Source: Mesorhizobium sp. Root102
GTDB taxonomy: Bacteria > Pseudomonadota > Alphaproteobacteria > Rhizobiales > Rhizobiaceae
NCBI RefSeq assembly: GCF_001425625.1
Contig: NZ_LMCP01000048.1
Coordinates: forward strand, 67,907 to 131,906
Reading direction: 5' to 3'
DNA: 64,000 nt
The translations under genes and the position numbers were made by a program. This document shows positions 52,111-61,722 of the stretch, piece after piece. A model generated the notes under the pieces. The model saw only the letters and a program-made list of their open reading frames with translations. It ran no database searches and was not told where the DNA came from. Each line of letters begins with the position of its first letter. The first letter of the stretch is position 1.

Positions 52111-52880
52111 GCCAGGCTCCACGGAAAGAGCCAGCGATTGAAGGCCTTGAAGGCAAAATCGGACAACAGCCCGATCAGCCCGATGACGATGATGCCGAAG
52201 ATGATCTGTCCCGTCGCCAGCCGCGACTGGCTGTTGATGATCATGTAGCCGATGCCGGATGACGAGCCGATCAGCTCGGCGACGATGACATAGGTCCAGG
52301 CCCAGCCGAGCACCAGCCGCAACGTCTCGGCGATCTCGGGCGCATTGGCCGGCATGATCACCCGTCTGACGATGCCGTTGTTGGTGGAGCCCAGCGTATA
52401 GGCAGCCTCAACCAGGTCGCGTCTTGTACTGCCGACCTTGACCGCGATGATCAGGATGATCTGGAACACCGAGCCGACGAAGATGACGAGCAGCTTTTCC
52501 AGTTCGCCGATGCCCGCCCACAAAATGAGCAGCGGGATGAAGGCCGAGGCCGGCAGGTAGCGGGCGAAGGAGACGAATGGCTCCAGAAACGCTTCCACCG
52601 GCTTCCAGGCGCCCATAGCGATGCCGAGCGGCACCGCGACGACCGACGCCAGCAGGAAGCCGCCGAAAACGCGCCAGATGGTGATCAATATATCGAGCCA
52701 GAAACGGTCCTCGACCAGCAGCCGCCAGCCATCCCGCAGCATCGACAGCGGATCGGCGAGGAAGATGCGGTTGACGTGGCCACCGAGCGTGATCCACGCC
52801 CAGAAGGCGACGAACAGCACGAAGAAGGAAATGCCGAGCACGGTTCGGATGCCCGGCGAGACTGGATGCAAGGGGCGCAT
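52107..52880 (-). CDS. ABC transporter permease (nitrate/taurine type)
   Basis: 257 residues from the ATG at 52880 with about six hydrophobic segments. The EAAYTLGSTNNGIVRRVIMPANAPEI region is the cytoplasmic loop that couples to the ATPase. It imports the ligand delivered by the 52972 binding protein. Confidence 0.9.
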   Translation of the reverse strand: MRPLHPVSPGIRTVLGISFFVLFVAFWAWITLGGHVNRIFLADPLSMLRDGWRLLVEDRFWLDILITIWRVFGGFLLASVVAVPLGIAMGAWKPVEAFLEPFVSFARYLPASAFIPLLILWAGIGELEKLLVIFVGSVFQIILIIAVKVGSTRRDLVEAAYTLGSTNNGIVRRVIMPANAPEIAETLRLVLGWAWTYVIVAELIGSSSGIGYMIINSQSRLATGQIIFGIIVIGLIGLLSDFAFKAFNRWLFPWSLA

Positions 52881-52971
52881 TGTCAAATCGTCCCCATCTT
52901 CAAATCGTCACTGTGTCCAGGAGAAGGCGACGGCGCGAGGCGCCGCCGCATGATGGTCAAAGGCCGGACTG

Positions 52972-53922
52972 TCAGTTCGACACCGCGCTGGTATCGGCCA
53001 GCGTGGTGACGTCGGGCGCTTCTTTGATCAGCCCCATCTGCAGCAGCAGTTCGCCGGCGGTCTTGGAAAAGTCCTGGAATTCCTTGGTGAAGAACTGCTT
53101 GTTCTCCGCCCGGTCGGCCCATTTCAGGTACTTCGCCGAATCCTCGAACTCCTTGGCCGACTGCTTCACGTCGGCACCCATGATCTCATAGGATTTCTGC
53201 GGATCGTTCTTAATCAGGTCGAGCGCGTCGAAATAGCTGTCGGCCAGCGCCTTGGCGGCATCCGGATTGGCCTTGAGGAATTCGGGCGTGCAGCCGACCG
53301 TGTCGAGCACCATCGGATAGTCGAGCGTCGTCGCCAGGATATGGCCCTGGTCGGACTTGTCGCGCACCGCCGAGATGAACGGCTCATAGGTGACGGCGGC
53401 ATCATTCTGCCCGGCGAGGAAGGCCTGCGCCGCCGCGTCCGGTTCCAGATTGACGACGGTGACGTCCTTGGTCGACATGCCAGCCTTATTCAGCACCCAG
53501 GCGAGCATGAAATAGGGCGACGTGCCCGGCGCCGAGGACGCGACGCTCTTGCCCTTGAGGTCAGCGACCGTCTTGATGTCGTTGCGCGCGACGATGCCGT
53601 CGGCGCCGTAGGATTTGTCGAGCTGGAAGATCTGCTTGGTGGTGACGCCACTGGCGTTCCACACCAGCCAGGTCTCGACCGTGGTGGCCGCGCATTGCAG
53701 GTCGCCGCTGGCGATGGCGAGCGGCCGACTCGCTTGCGGCACCTTCTTCAAGGTCACGTCGAGGCCGTGCTTCTCGAAGATGCCCGCCTGCTTGGCAAGC
53801 GTCAGCGGCGCGAAGCCGGTCCAGCCGCTGATGCCGATGGTGACTGAAGTGGCGGCCGTCGCCGGTGCGGACAAGCCGACGGCAAGTGTCAGAGTTGCGG
53901 TAAGAACGGCGATCCTGGTCAT
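52972..53922 (-). CDS. ABC transporter substrate-binding protein (SsuA/TauA/ThiY type)
   Basis: 316 residues with a signal peptide (TATLTLAVGLSAPATA), then the NMT1-like fold starting VTIGISGWTGFAPLTLAKQAG. It would bind an amine, sulfonate or pyrimidine-like ligand in the periplasm. AAGGGG precedes the ATG. Adjoining a GbdR-like gene, the operon could import a methylated compound. The long upstream frame to 54210 is spurious. Confidence 0.85.
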   Translation of the reverse strand: MTRIAVLTATLTLAVGLSAPATAATSVTIGISGWTGFAPLTLAKQAGIFEKHGLDVTLKKVPQASRPLAIASGDLQCAATTVETWLVWNASGVTTKQIFQLDKSYGADGIVARNDIKTVADLKGKSVASSAPGTSPYFMLAWVLNKAGMSTKDVTVVNLEPDAAAQAFLAGQNDAAVTYEPFISAVRDKSDQGHILATTLDYPMVLDTVGCTPEFLKANPDAAKALADSYFDALDLIKNDPQKSYEIMGADVKQSAKEFEDSAKYLKWADRAENKQFFTKEFQDFSKTAGELLLQMGLIKEAPDVTTLADTSAVSN

Positions 53923-54085
53923 GTCAGTTCCCCTTTTGTTTTCGCTGAGGAATTGTCTCACAGACGCCAATCGGCTTGTCAATGGACAGCTTGGTGAGGC
54001 ACCCGGCAGGCCCGGTGACGAAGGCAGCTCGATCGGCGGCCCGTCCCCGAAACGGGTGCGGGCTGCCAGAAACCTAACATGGCCT

Positions 54086-54430
54086 TCAGTAGTCGTTGCA
54101 ATAGCACTCCGCCGAGGAGATGCGGTCGTTCCAGTCGCTGCCACCAAAGTCGCGGATCCTGCGCCTGATCTCGATGGAACGGCCGCCCATCCGGGAATCC
54201 TCATAGGCAACGAGCGTGCAACCCCGGCGCACGATCACCGACGACACACGGTCGTTCCAGAACTGGCCGCCACGAAAGTTTACGGAATCGTCGGGCCCCA
54301 TACCGATGGATCGCCCGCGAAAATTCGCGTGCTCGAACATCATGCAGGCGGGCTCGTCATTGTATTGGGCGCTGGCGACGTCGGCAAAAAGCACGGACGC
54401 GACAGCAGTCAGGATGGCTAGACGTTTCAT
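54086..54430 (-). CDS. Secreted beta/gamma-crystallin or I36-type protein
   Basis: 114 residues with a signal peptide ending ASA, then two crystallin-like repeats (CMMFEHANFRGRSIGM...WNDRVSSVIV and LVAYEDSRMGGRSIEI...WNDRISSAEC). The repeats suggest Ca2+ binding or inhibitor function outside the cytoplasm. Six Cys residues may form disulfides. Confidence 0.75.
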   Translation of the reverse strand: MKRLAILTAVASVLFADVASAQYNDEPACMMFEHANFRGRSIGMGPDDSVNFRGGQFWNDRVSSVIVRRGCTLVAYEDSRMGGRSIEIRRRIRDFGGSDWNDRISSAECYCNDY

Positions 54431-54509
54431 CTGATGTTTCCTCGGTTTTGACCGCGAACCCCTCTGGCTGGATAGCGCGGTCCGGCCCTTTTGCCAATGC
54501 TTCGGCCGC

Positions 54510-55358
54510 TTAGCGGCTGTCGAACATCCAGCTGCGGTTGCGCCACATTTTCTCGCCGACCAGGCAGTCGGTGGCAGACCTGTCCTGCGCCAATATCACT
54601 GGCGGATGCGCGGCTTCTTCCGCCGCCCATTGCGGCGAGGCCGGACCGGCGAGTTCCAGCACCAGCTTGCGGCGGATGGCTTGGGGAAACTGCGTCCAGT
54701 CGTTGACCGGGATCATGAAGGCTCCGGGACCACCGATGACGCAGTCGCTGTAGTAGCGATCGAGATTTTTGACGTCGTAGGCGCCGGAAAAACCGCCTCG
54801 CGTCATCAGCGGCAGACCGTTGATGATGATGCCTTGCTTGATCAGTTCGTCGCGGGTGAGGTTGACCGGCGCGCCCTGGTTGTTGGGGCCGTCGCCGGAA
54901 ATGTCGATGACCCGCTTCGTCCCCTGGTAGCCGCTTTCAGCGAACAGGTCGTTGCCGAACTCGAGCGCGCCGGAGATCGAAGTGCGCCGCGCGCTGTTGG
55001 GGGGCTGGGCGGACAATTGCGCAACTACGCGCTCCGCATCCGTGCGGCTGGCGATCACCGTCCACGGCACGATGACGCGCTGCGAGGTGGTGCCGGCCCA
55101 TTCGACATAGGTGACGGCGATCTTGCCATGGGCACCATCGGCAATGGCCTGCAGCACATTGTCGTGCGTCAAGGCGGCTGCGTAGCCGTGACGCTGGATC
55201 TCGAGCTCTTCCGGAGACATCGACAGCGAAACATCGACGGCCAGCACCAGCTCGACATCGACAGGCTCATCCGCGAGGGACACTGGCGCCAGCCAGAGCG
55301 TCAGCGCGAACGCGGCGCAGCCTGAAAGGAAATGTCTTGCGCGGGCAAAAGCAGACAT
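54510..55358 (-). CDS. DUF1194 von Willebrand-type secreted protein
   Basis: A 282-residue protein with an N-terminal signal region (to about residue 29), then VDVELVLAVDVSLSMSPEE, a VWA metal site, and RVIDISGDGPNNQGAPV typical of DUF1194. Probably periplasmic. Role unknown. Confidence 0.82.
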   Translation of the reverse strand: MSAFARARHFLSGCAAFALTLWLAPVSLADEPVDVELVLAVDVSLSMSPEELEIQRHGYAAALTHDNVLQAIADGAHGKIAVTYVEWAGTTSQRVIVPWTVIASRTDAERVVAQLSAQPPNSARRTSISGALEFGNDLFAESGYQGTKRVIDISGDGPNNQGAPVNLTRDELIKQGIIINGLPLMTRGGFSGAYDVKNLDRYYSDCVIGGPGAFMIPVNDWTQFPQAIRRKLVLELAGPASPQWAAEEAAHPPVILAQDRSATDCLVGEKMWRNRSWMFDSR

Positions 55359-55396
55359 GCCGCAAGGGTAAGCGAAAACAGCCTGTTTAAAAAGAG

Positions 55397-55423
55397 AAAA
55401 GCCCGGCCGGCGGCCAGGCTTTT
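55397..55423 (-). terminator. Terminator of FAD/GcvT paralogue 3
   Basis: AAAAGCC and GGCTTTT arms with an inner GGCCG/CGGCC pair form a near-perfect hairpin. On the minus strand it is followed by TCTCTTTTT. It begins about 30 nt after the stop at 55455. Confidence 0.7.
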
Positions 55424-55454
55424 GTCTTCATGCCCTTTGCGCCCTGCCCAGCGC

Positions 55455-58016
55455 TCAACTGCGCGGCTTGAGGTTCTCCGGATCATAGAGCGGCTTGTAG
55501 CCGACAGCCGCCACTTCGACCGGGTATGTCTCGCCGAAATACTCAATATGGAGCTTGCGGCCTTCCTGGGCATACGCCCACGGCAGATAGGCAAGACCGA
55601 TATTCTTGCCGATAGTCGGGCCGTAGGCCATCGAGGTCGTGAAGGATCGCCGGCCGAGGTCGTCGACCAGCGTCTCGCCGGTCTTCGGGTCCATCACCGG
55701 CATCGTGCCGACGGGATAGCGGGCAACGCCTTTCGCATCGATATTGTCGGTCATGACCAGCGTGCACAGCATGGCCGGCTGGTGCTCGCGGGCACGGAAC
55801 TCGACATGCCTGGCCTTGCCGCAAAAGTCATTCTCCTTGACCTTCGGACGAGCGAGATCCGCTTCGAGCAGATTGTACTCGGTCAAAAGGTCGGCGTTTT
55901 GCAGGCGCAGGCTCTTTTCCATGCGGCGGGTGTTGGCATAGGTCTCGACGCCGAACGGCATGACGCCGGTCGAGCGCAGCGCGTCCCAGACGGCCAGGCC
56001 GTCCTCGTAGCGCATATGCAGTTCCCAGCCCTGCTCACCGACATAGGAGATGCGGAAAGCAGTGACGTCCTTGCCCCCGATCCTGACCGGCTTGATCGCC
56101 GCGAACGGGAAGTTCTCCAGCGACAACCCATCAGGATTTTCGACCACTTTCTGCAAGGTCGCCCGGGCGTTCGGACCCCAGATGCCGATGGTGACATACT
56201 TCTCGGTCACGTCGGTGATGGTGACATCAAAGCCTTTGTCCTGCGCCGTGCGGCGCATGTACTGGAAGTCGCGCGGGCCGGCGTCCGCCCCGTCGATCAA
56301 ACGACAGCGGTCGGCCATGCGGATGACGGTAAAGTCGGCCCGCACCATGCCTTCCTCGTCGAGGAAGTGGGTGTAGATGCCCTTGCCGATGTTGTTGTCG
56401 CCGCCAATCTTGGCCGCGCACAGCCATTCCAGCAGCGCGACATGGTCGGGACCTTCGATGTCGTACATGGCAAAATGCGACAGGTTGACGATGCCGCAAT
56501 CCTCGCTCATGGCGAGATGTTCGGCGTTGGAGACGCGCCAGAAATGGCGGTTGTCCCACTCGTTCTCACGCACCGGAACCCGGTTGCCGTATTTCTCCAG
56601 CAGATGCTCGTTGGCGGCATAGCCGTGAGCGCGCTCCCAGCCGCCCAGCTCCATGAAATAGCCGCCGAGCTCCTTCTCGCGTTCCCAGAACGGCGAGCGC
56701 CGGATGTTGCGGCCCTTGGAGAAGGGTTCGCGCGGATGCACCGCCGGATTGTAGACCTTCATCGCCGTCTCGGTGCAGCGATCCCAGATGAACTGCTCCT
56801 TCGTCTGGTGCGGATAGAAGCGCGCATAGTCGATGGCGTGATGGTCGATCGCGGTGCGGCCGTCCGTCATCCAGTCCGCGATGAGCTTGCCCATGCCGGG
56901 ACCATCCTTGACCCAGATGGCGACGGCATACCAAAGGCCCCGCACCTTCTGGCTTTCGCCCATCGACGGGCCGCCATCCGCCGTCACCTGCAGCAGGCCA
57001 TTGAAGGAATGGCTCTCGTTATAGCCGAGTTCGCCGAGGATCGGCGTCAGTTCCATGGCGCGTTCGAGCGGCGCCAGGATCTGCTCCATGTCGAGGTCGC
57101 GCTGCGAAGGCGACAGACGCGCCTGGTCCTTCTCCAACAGGTCGCGCGGATGGCAAAGGCGCGGATTGGTCTCTTCGTAATAACCCCATTCGATCTGCCC
57201 GCCCTCGGCGGTCTTGGGATCGCCGGTGTCACGCATGTAGGCGGAGTTGCCCTGGTCGCGCAGCAGCGGCCAGCCGATCTCCTTGCCGGTGCCGGCGAAC
57301 TCGTTGTACGGGCCGAAGAAGGTCAGCGGATGGTCGATCGGCATGACCGGCAGGTCCTCGCCGACCATTTCCGCGATCAGCCGGCCCCAAATGCCGGCGC
57401 AGACCACGACATAATCGGCCTCGATGGTGCCGCGATCGGTCACCACCCCGGTGATGCGGCCGTCCTTGACGACAAGCGACCGGGCCGGCGTGTTGGCGAA
57501 GGATTTCAGCTTGCCGGAGACTTCCGCCTGGTCGACCAGCTTGCCGGCGACGGTCTGCGAGCGCGGGATGACGAGACCGGCATCGGGATCCCACAGGCCG
57601 CCCTGCACCATCACTTCCTCGATGAGCGGAAATTTTTCCTTGATCTCGGCCGGTTCGATCAGCCGGGCGCGCGTGCCAAACGCCTTTGCCGAGGCGATCT
57701 TGCGCTTGATCTCCTCCATGCGGCCGTCATCGCCGACGCGGGCCACCTCGAGACCGCCGATGCGCGCGTAGTGGCCCATCTTCTCGTAGAAGTCGATGGA
57801 ATAGAGCGTCGTCCAGCACGACAGGAAATCGTGGCTGGTCGTGTAGCAGAAGTCGGAGGCGTGCGCGGTCGAGCCGATGTCGGTCGGGATGCCTGATTTG
57901 TCTATGCCGACAATATCGTCCCAGCCGCGTTCGATCAGGTGATGGGCGATCGATGCGCCGACAATACCGCCCAGGCCGACGATGACGACCTTCGCCTTTT
58001 TCGGAAACTCTGCCAT
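55455..58016 (-). CDS. FAD-dependent dehydrogenase fused to GcvT domain, divergent paralogue 3
   Basis: 853 residues from the ATG at 58016 (GGAG upstream). FAD motif VGLGGIVGAS at 13-22; GcvT region from about 430 to the end. The covalent-FAD Trp-His pair of paralogues 1 and 2 is here Ala-His (STAHASDF, His52), and the following residues differ, so the cofactor link and substrate may differ too. A TGTCGC box lies upstream at 58084. The gene stands alone with its own terminator. Confidence 0.85.
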   Translation of the reverse strand: MAEFPKKAKVVIVGLGGIVGASIAHHLIERGWDDIVGIDKSGIPTDIGSTAHASDFCYTTSHDFLSCWTTLYSIDFYEKMGHYARIGGLEVARVGDDGRMEEIKRKIASAKAFGTRARLIEPAEIKEKFPLIEEVMVQGGLWDPDAGLVIPRSQTVAGKLVDQAEVSGKLKSFANTPARSLVVKDGRITGVVTDRGTIEADYVVVCAGIWGRLIAEMVGEDLPVMPIDHPLTFFGPYNEFAGTGKEIGWPLLRDQGNSAYMRDTGDPKTAEGGQIEWGYYEETNPRLCHPRDLLEKDQARLSPSQRDLDMEQILAPLERAMELTPILGELGYNESHSFNGLLQVTADGGPSMGESQKVRGLWYAVAIWVKDGPGMGKLIADWMTDGRTAIDHHAIDYARFYPHQTKEQFIWDRCTETAMKVYNPAVHPREPFSKGRNIRRSPFWEREKELGGYFMELGGWERAHGYAANEHLLEKYGNRVPVRENEWDNRHFWRVSNAEHLAMSEDCGIVNLSHFAMYDIEGPDHVALLEWLCAAKIGGDNNIGKGIYTHFLDEEGMVRADFTVIRMADRCRLIDGADAGPRDFQYMRRTAQDKGFDVTITDVTEKYVTIGIWGPNARATLQKVVENPDGLSLENFPFAAIKPVRIGGKDVTAFRISYVGEQGWELHMRYEDGLAVWDALRSTGVMPFGVETYANTRRMEKSLRLQNADLLTEYNLLEADLARPKVKENDFCGKARHVEFRAREHQPAMLCTLVMTDNIDAKGVARYPVGTMPVMDPKTGETLVDDLGRRSFTTSMAYGPTIGKNIGLAYLPWAYAQEGRKLHIEYFGETYPVEVAAVGYKPLYDPENLKPRS

Positions 58017-58083
58017 TGCCCGCGACTCCAAAGTGATAAAGCGGGCGGACTATAGGGCGGAGCGGCAGGGCGATTGAAGCCTG

Positions 58084-58092
58084 TTTGCGACA
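58084..58092. promoter_or_regulatory. TGTCGCAAA box upstream of FAD/GcvT paralogue 3
   Basis: TTTGCGACA is the complement of TGTCGCAAA, identical in nine bases to the arm of the 50172-50193 dyad plus T. It lies 68 nt before the start codon at 58016. Confidence 0.45.
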
Positions 58093-58175
58093 TTGGCAAA
58101 AAGCCGAGCGACCAGACGGCAGAATGCTTCCTATCGAGCGCCTTGGGCGGTTCGCTTTCCGGGGCGGAGGCTAAC

Positions 58176-58934
58176 TCAGGCGAAGGCCCAGATGTCCTCG
58201 GCCTGGAAGCCGACCTGATAGCCGGAGGTCTTCAGCTTGACCACGACCTGGCCGATCTCGGCGGCCGGCAGCGCGCCGACCTCGACCTTGATCATGCCGG
58301 GGCGGTAGCGCTTGAGGTCGAGCTGTTCGAAGACGATCCAGTCGGCACCCTCGCAATCGACCAGGAAGGCGTCGATATGGGTGATGCCGTTGCGATCGAG
58401 CAGCGTCTGCAAGGTCTCGGATGGCACCTCAATGTCTTTCAGGTGCGGCGCGAACTTGTTGAAGTTGGCGTCGGCCTCGCCCCAGGCATTCTTGCCCGAC
58501 ATCAGATTGGTGTCGGTGACCGACGAGCAGCCGATGAACTCGATGGGCAGCGTGCCGGCCTCGAGCGCAGCGGCATCGAACGTATGGACGGTGATCGTGC
58601 CCTTGGCCTTTGTCACCGCCACCGGCTCGATGATGAACCGGCTGGTGTCGGGGTAGTTGGCGCGCAGTCGTTTCTGATTGTACGGGATCGGCTCGACCAG
58701 CATGGCGCGTGCGCCAGCTATGCGGTGCAGCCACGGCGTGACGTCGTCGAATAGCGCCCCGTCGCAGGCGCCGACATTGACCATCTGGAACGGTCGCCCT
58801 GCCCCACCAAAGCGCGCCTTCAGCGCCGCCTTGGCCAGGAACTTCGTGCCGCGCAGCGACGGCCCGCGATCGAGAACGCCCTTGGGAAGACCAAGCGACA
58901 GGGCAATGCGCGCCAGGCTGGATAGCGAACTCAT
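58176..58934 (-). CDS. FkbM-family methyltransferase
   Basis: 252 residues from the ATG at 58934. MVNVGACDGALFDD is the SAM-binding region and VDCEGADWIVFEQLDL the FkbM signature. FkbM enzymes methylate sugars, lipids or polyketides, often in surface glycans. The start overlaps the membrane protein stop (ATGA). A 641-residue frame running to 60101 is an artefact. Confidence 0.83.
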   Translation of the reverse strand: MSSLSSLARIALSLGLPKGVLDRGPSLRGTKFLAKAALKARFGGAGRPFQMVNVGACDGALFDDVTPWLHRIAGARAMLVEPIPYNQKRLRANYPDTSRFIIEPVAVTKAKGTITVHTFDAAALEAGTLPIEFIGCSSVTDTNLMSGKNAWGEADANFNKFAPHLKDIEVPSETLQTLLDRNGITHIDAFLVDCEGADWIVFEQLDLKRYRPGMIKVEVGALPAAEIGQVVVKLKTSGYQVGFQAEDIWAFA

Positions 58935-60163
58935 GACTTGTCTCCGGGAGTGATTTGCAAGGCGGCGCGATGCTGGCCGCGAGCCACGGCTGCCCGGAGC
59001 GCCATGAACGGCGTTGCCAGCAGCAGGAATGGCGGGATCAGATGGGGAAAATAGATCCGCGTATCGTGGATCGGGAAGACGGTGAACTTGGCCAGCGCAC
59101 CGAGTACCAGTGCCGCAAACAGGATGCCGGCGCGGCGATCGAGGCGGAAGCCGGCGCGGGCGGCCGCGTACCAGCCTGCCAGTGCCAGCACCGACACCCC
59201 GACCCAGCTGTTCAGGCTGACGGCGCGCAGCAGTGAGCTGGCAAAAGCCCTGAGATAGGCCGCTATCGAGAATGGCGGCTCGAACCCGTCCATATTGTAG
59301 TGCTGCTCGACGCTGGAGAACCACAGATGCGGCCACCAGCCGGGATGATGGGCCCAGTGCGAAATGGCGAAGTAAGCGACGAAGGACGCGGCAAAGCCGG
59401 CCAGCGCGCCCCATGCCCTCTGCCGGAACGCGACCAGCAGCACAGCGAAAATCGCCAGGAAAACAATGTTGTCCGGCCGCACCATGAAGGCGAGGAAGAG
59501 CAGGATGGCCGTCGCCACCTCGCGGCCGCGGACATAGGCGTAAAGCCCGCCGAGCAACAGCGCCGAACACAACAAATCCGGCGTCGAGGCCCGCGCCGCA
59601 TCGCCGAAATCGGCCATGATCAGCACCGCGCCGACGATAGGCGCCAACGCCAATGCCCCTGCGGAGCGTAGCCACATCAGGGCGATCGCGCCAAACAGCA
59701 GCACGGAGAACACCTGTAACACGCGCATCGCCTCGACCGGCGACATCACCACGCTCATCGTCGACAGGATCTCGGCATACAGAAACTTGATCCGGTACAT
59801 GCCGAGCAGAGAATGGAAGTCGGCGGCATCCTCCGTCATGTGGCTGCGGAAGCCGCCGCCATCGTCGGTCAGCGCCTTGTAGTCGCCAGCTGAGACGCCT
59901 GATTTGACGGTGTTGTAGGCATAGTCGTGCAGTGCCTGGGCATCGGGATAGGTGCCTTCCTCCGACATGGCGAGATAGGGCAGCATGTCCCAGTTGGCGT
60001 CTGGCATCACCCAGGCGGTGAACGCTGTAAAAAGGATGTAGAGAGCGAAGGCCGCCGCGCCGATCGGTGCCGCCAACCGCGCATAAGTCCCCTCGCCCCA
60101 CGCCAGACCGACCTCGGTGAGCCGGTCGAGCAGGTTGTTCGGTGCGGGCGACCTGGTCAGCAT
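58931..60163 (-). CDS. Polytopic membrane protein, possibly glycosyltransferase-like
   Basis: A 410-residue protein with about 9-10 hydrophobic segments. Short Asp-rich loops (DANWDMLPYL near residue 55 and STPDLLCS near 195) resemble GT-C glycosyltransferases that use polyprenyl-phosphate sugars. No conserved signature is certain. It is coupled to the FkbM gene by a 4-nt overlap. Confidence 0.65.
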   Translation of the reverse strand: MLTRSPAPNNLLDRLTEVGLAWGEGTYARLAAPIGAAAFALYILFTAFTAWVMPDANWDMLPYLAMSEEGTYPDAQALHDYAYNTVKSGVSAGDYKALTDDGGGFRSHMTEDAADFHSLLGMYRIKFLYAEILSTMSVVMSPVEAMRVLQVFSVLLFGAIALMWLRSAGALALAPIVGAVLIMADFGDAARASTPDLLCSALLLGGLYAYVRGREVATAILLFLAFMVRPDNIVFLAIFAVLLVAFRQRAWGALAGFAASFVAYFAISHWAHHPGWWPHLWFSSVEQHYNMDGFEPPFSIAAYLRAFASSLLRAVSLNSWVGVSVLALAGWYAAARAGFRLDRRAGILFAALVLGALAKFTVFPIHDTRIYFPHLIPPFLLLATPFMALRAAVARGQHRAALQITPGDKS

Positions 60164-60187
60164 TGTCGAACTCAGCGAGCTTCGTTT

Positions 60188-61660
60188 CTAACGGACTTGG
60201 CTTTTGACGAAATCCTTGACGATCGACACGATGCCGCGCGACAGCAGGCTGTCGAAGGCATCGACAAAGCGGTCGACATGCTCACGCTGGCAGATCAGCG
60301 GCGGCTCGAGCCGGATGACGTTGCGGTTGTATTCGGTGAAGGCGACGAGCACGTCATAGTCGCGCAACAGCAGCGCCCCGACGAAGCCCGAAAGCGAGCC
60401 CTTCAGCTTGTCGTCGAGCACGCTGACGATCGGCCGCAGCACCATCGGCAAGGTCTGCGAGAAGTCGTGGAACTCCAGGCCGATCATAAAACCCTTGCCG
60501 CGCACATCCTTGATGATCTTCGGGTACTTTTCCCTGAGCGCCTGCAGCCGCTGCAGCAGGTAGTCGCCGGTGACGGCGGCATTGTCGATCAGCCCCTCGT
60601 CATAGAGCACGTTGAGCCCCTCGATCGAGGTGACGCAGGCCTCGCCCATGCCGCCGAAGGTGGCCATAGCATGGATCATCGCCGTCTTCGGCGTGCCATA
60701 GGCCTTCATGTATACCTCGCGCCGGGCAATCATCGCGCCGACCGCCGCCTTGCCAGCGCCAAGCGACTTGGCCAGCGCCGTCACGTCGGGAATGACGCCG
60801 TAATGCTCGAAGGCATAGAAGCGGCCCGAGCGGCCATAGCCGCACTGCACTTCGTCGGCGACCCACAGCACGCCATACTGGTCGCAAAGCGCGCGCAGCT
60901 TCTGCCAGTATTCGGCAGGCGCCTGGATGATGCCGCCGCCGCCCTGGATGGTCTCCAGCACGATGACCCCGACCTCCGGATCGGAACGGAACAGGCGCTC
61001 GACGGCCTCGATGTCGGCAAAGGGGATGCGCACCGTATTGTCCGCTACCTTGAAGTCAGCGCGGTAGAGTTGGCCGTCGGTGATGCCCAGCACACCCTTG
61101 GTCTTGCCGTGGAAGGAATTCTCGGCATAGGCGATCTTCGGCCGCCTCGGGCCGGCGGCGCGCTCGGCGAGCTTCACCGCCGCTTCCATCGCCTCCGAGC
61201 CGGATGAGCCCAGGAACACCATGTCGAGATCGCCGGGCGAGCACTTGGCGAGGTTGTGCGCCAGTGCTGCCGCATATTGCGACATGAAGGCGATGGCGAT
61301 TTCCTGGCGCTTCTCCTCCTGGAATTTTTTCCGTGCTTCGAGGATGCGCGGATGGTTATGGCCGAAGGCCAGCGAACCGAAACCGCCGAAGAAATCGAGG
61401 ATCTTGCGGCCTTTCTGGTCGATATAGAACATGCCTTCGGCGCGCTCGATCTTGATCTTGTGAAAGCCGAGCAGCTTCATGAAATGCAGCTGGCCGGGGT
61501 TGAGATGCGCCTTGAACAGGTCGGTCATGCGGGCGACATCCATCGCCTTGGCCTGCTCGACGCTGATCAGGTCGGGCTTGGCGATGGTGGCGGGCGACAG
61601 CGAAGGCGCGCTGACCATGGTGCGCACGTTCGTCTGTTCGGGCTTGGCCATGACGGTCAT
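60188..61660 (-). CDS. Class III PLP aminotransferase (long form)
   Basis: A 490-residue protein. FLGSSGSEAMEAA, DEVQCGYGRSGRFYAFE and ALAKSLGAGKAAVGAM give the phosphate, Asp and Lys sites. The N-terminal extension (~60 residues) and the length differ from the 7188 enzyme. GGAGATTGAA precedes the ATG. Its place in a glycan- or lipid-like cluster hints at an amino-sugar or amino-lipid role; ornithine-type activity is also possible. Confidence 0.84.
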   Translation of the reverse strand: MTVMAKPEQTNVRTMVSAPSLSPATIAKPDLISVEQAKAMDVARMTDLFKAHLNPGQLHFMKLLGFHKIKIERAEGMFYIDQKGRKILDFFGGFGSLAFGHNHPRILEARKKFQEEKRQEIAIAFMSQYAAALAHNLAKCSPGDLDMVFLGSSGSEAMEAAVKLAERAAGPRRPKIAYAENSFHGKTKGVLGITDGQLYRADFKVADNTVRIPFADIEAVERLFRSDPEVGVIVLETIQGGGGIIQAPAEYWQKLRALCDQYGVLWVADEVQCGYGRSGRFYAFEHYGVIPDVTALAKSLGAGKAAVGAMIARREVYMKAYGTPKTAMIHAMATFGGMGEACVTSIEGLNVLYDEGLIDNAAVTGDYLLQRLQALREKYPKIIKDVRGKGFMIGLEFHDFSQTLPMVLRPIVSVLDDKLKGSLSGFVGALLLRDYDVLVAFTEYNRNVIRLEPPLICQREHVDRFVDAFDSLLSRGIVSIVKDFVKSQVR

Positions 61661-61722
61661 TTCAATCTCCTGTCTGCACGCACGACCAGGATCGGGCGCA
61701 ACGAAAGCTGATTTGCTAGCCG

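Noticed and set aside
52972..54210. 412-residue version of the ABC binding protein
   Set aside because: The signal peptide and ribosome site support the ATG at 53922. The extra part is antisense to the crystallin-like gene region.
58935..60101. 641-residue minus-strand frame covering the FkbM gene
   Set aside because: The part beyond 58934 is a shadow of the membrane protein gene. The FkbM ATG overlaps that gene's stop by 4 nt.
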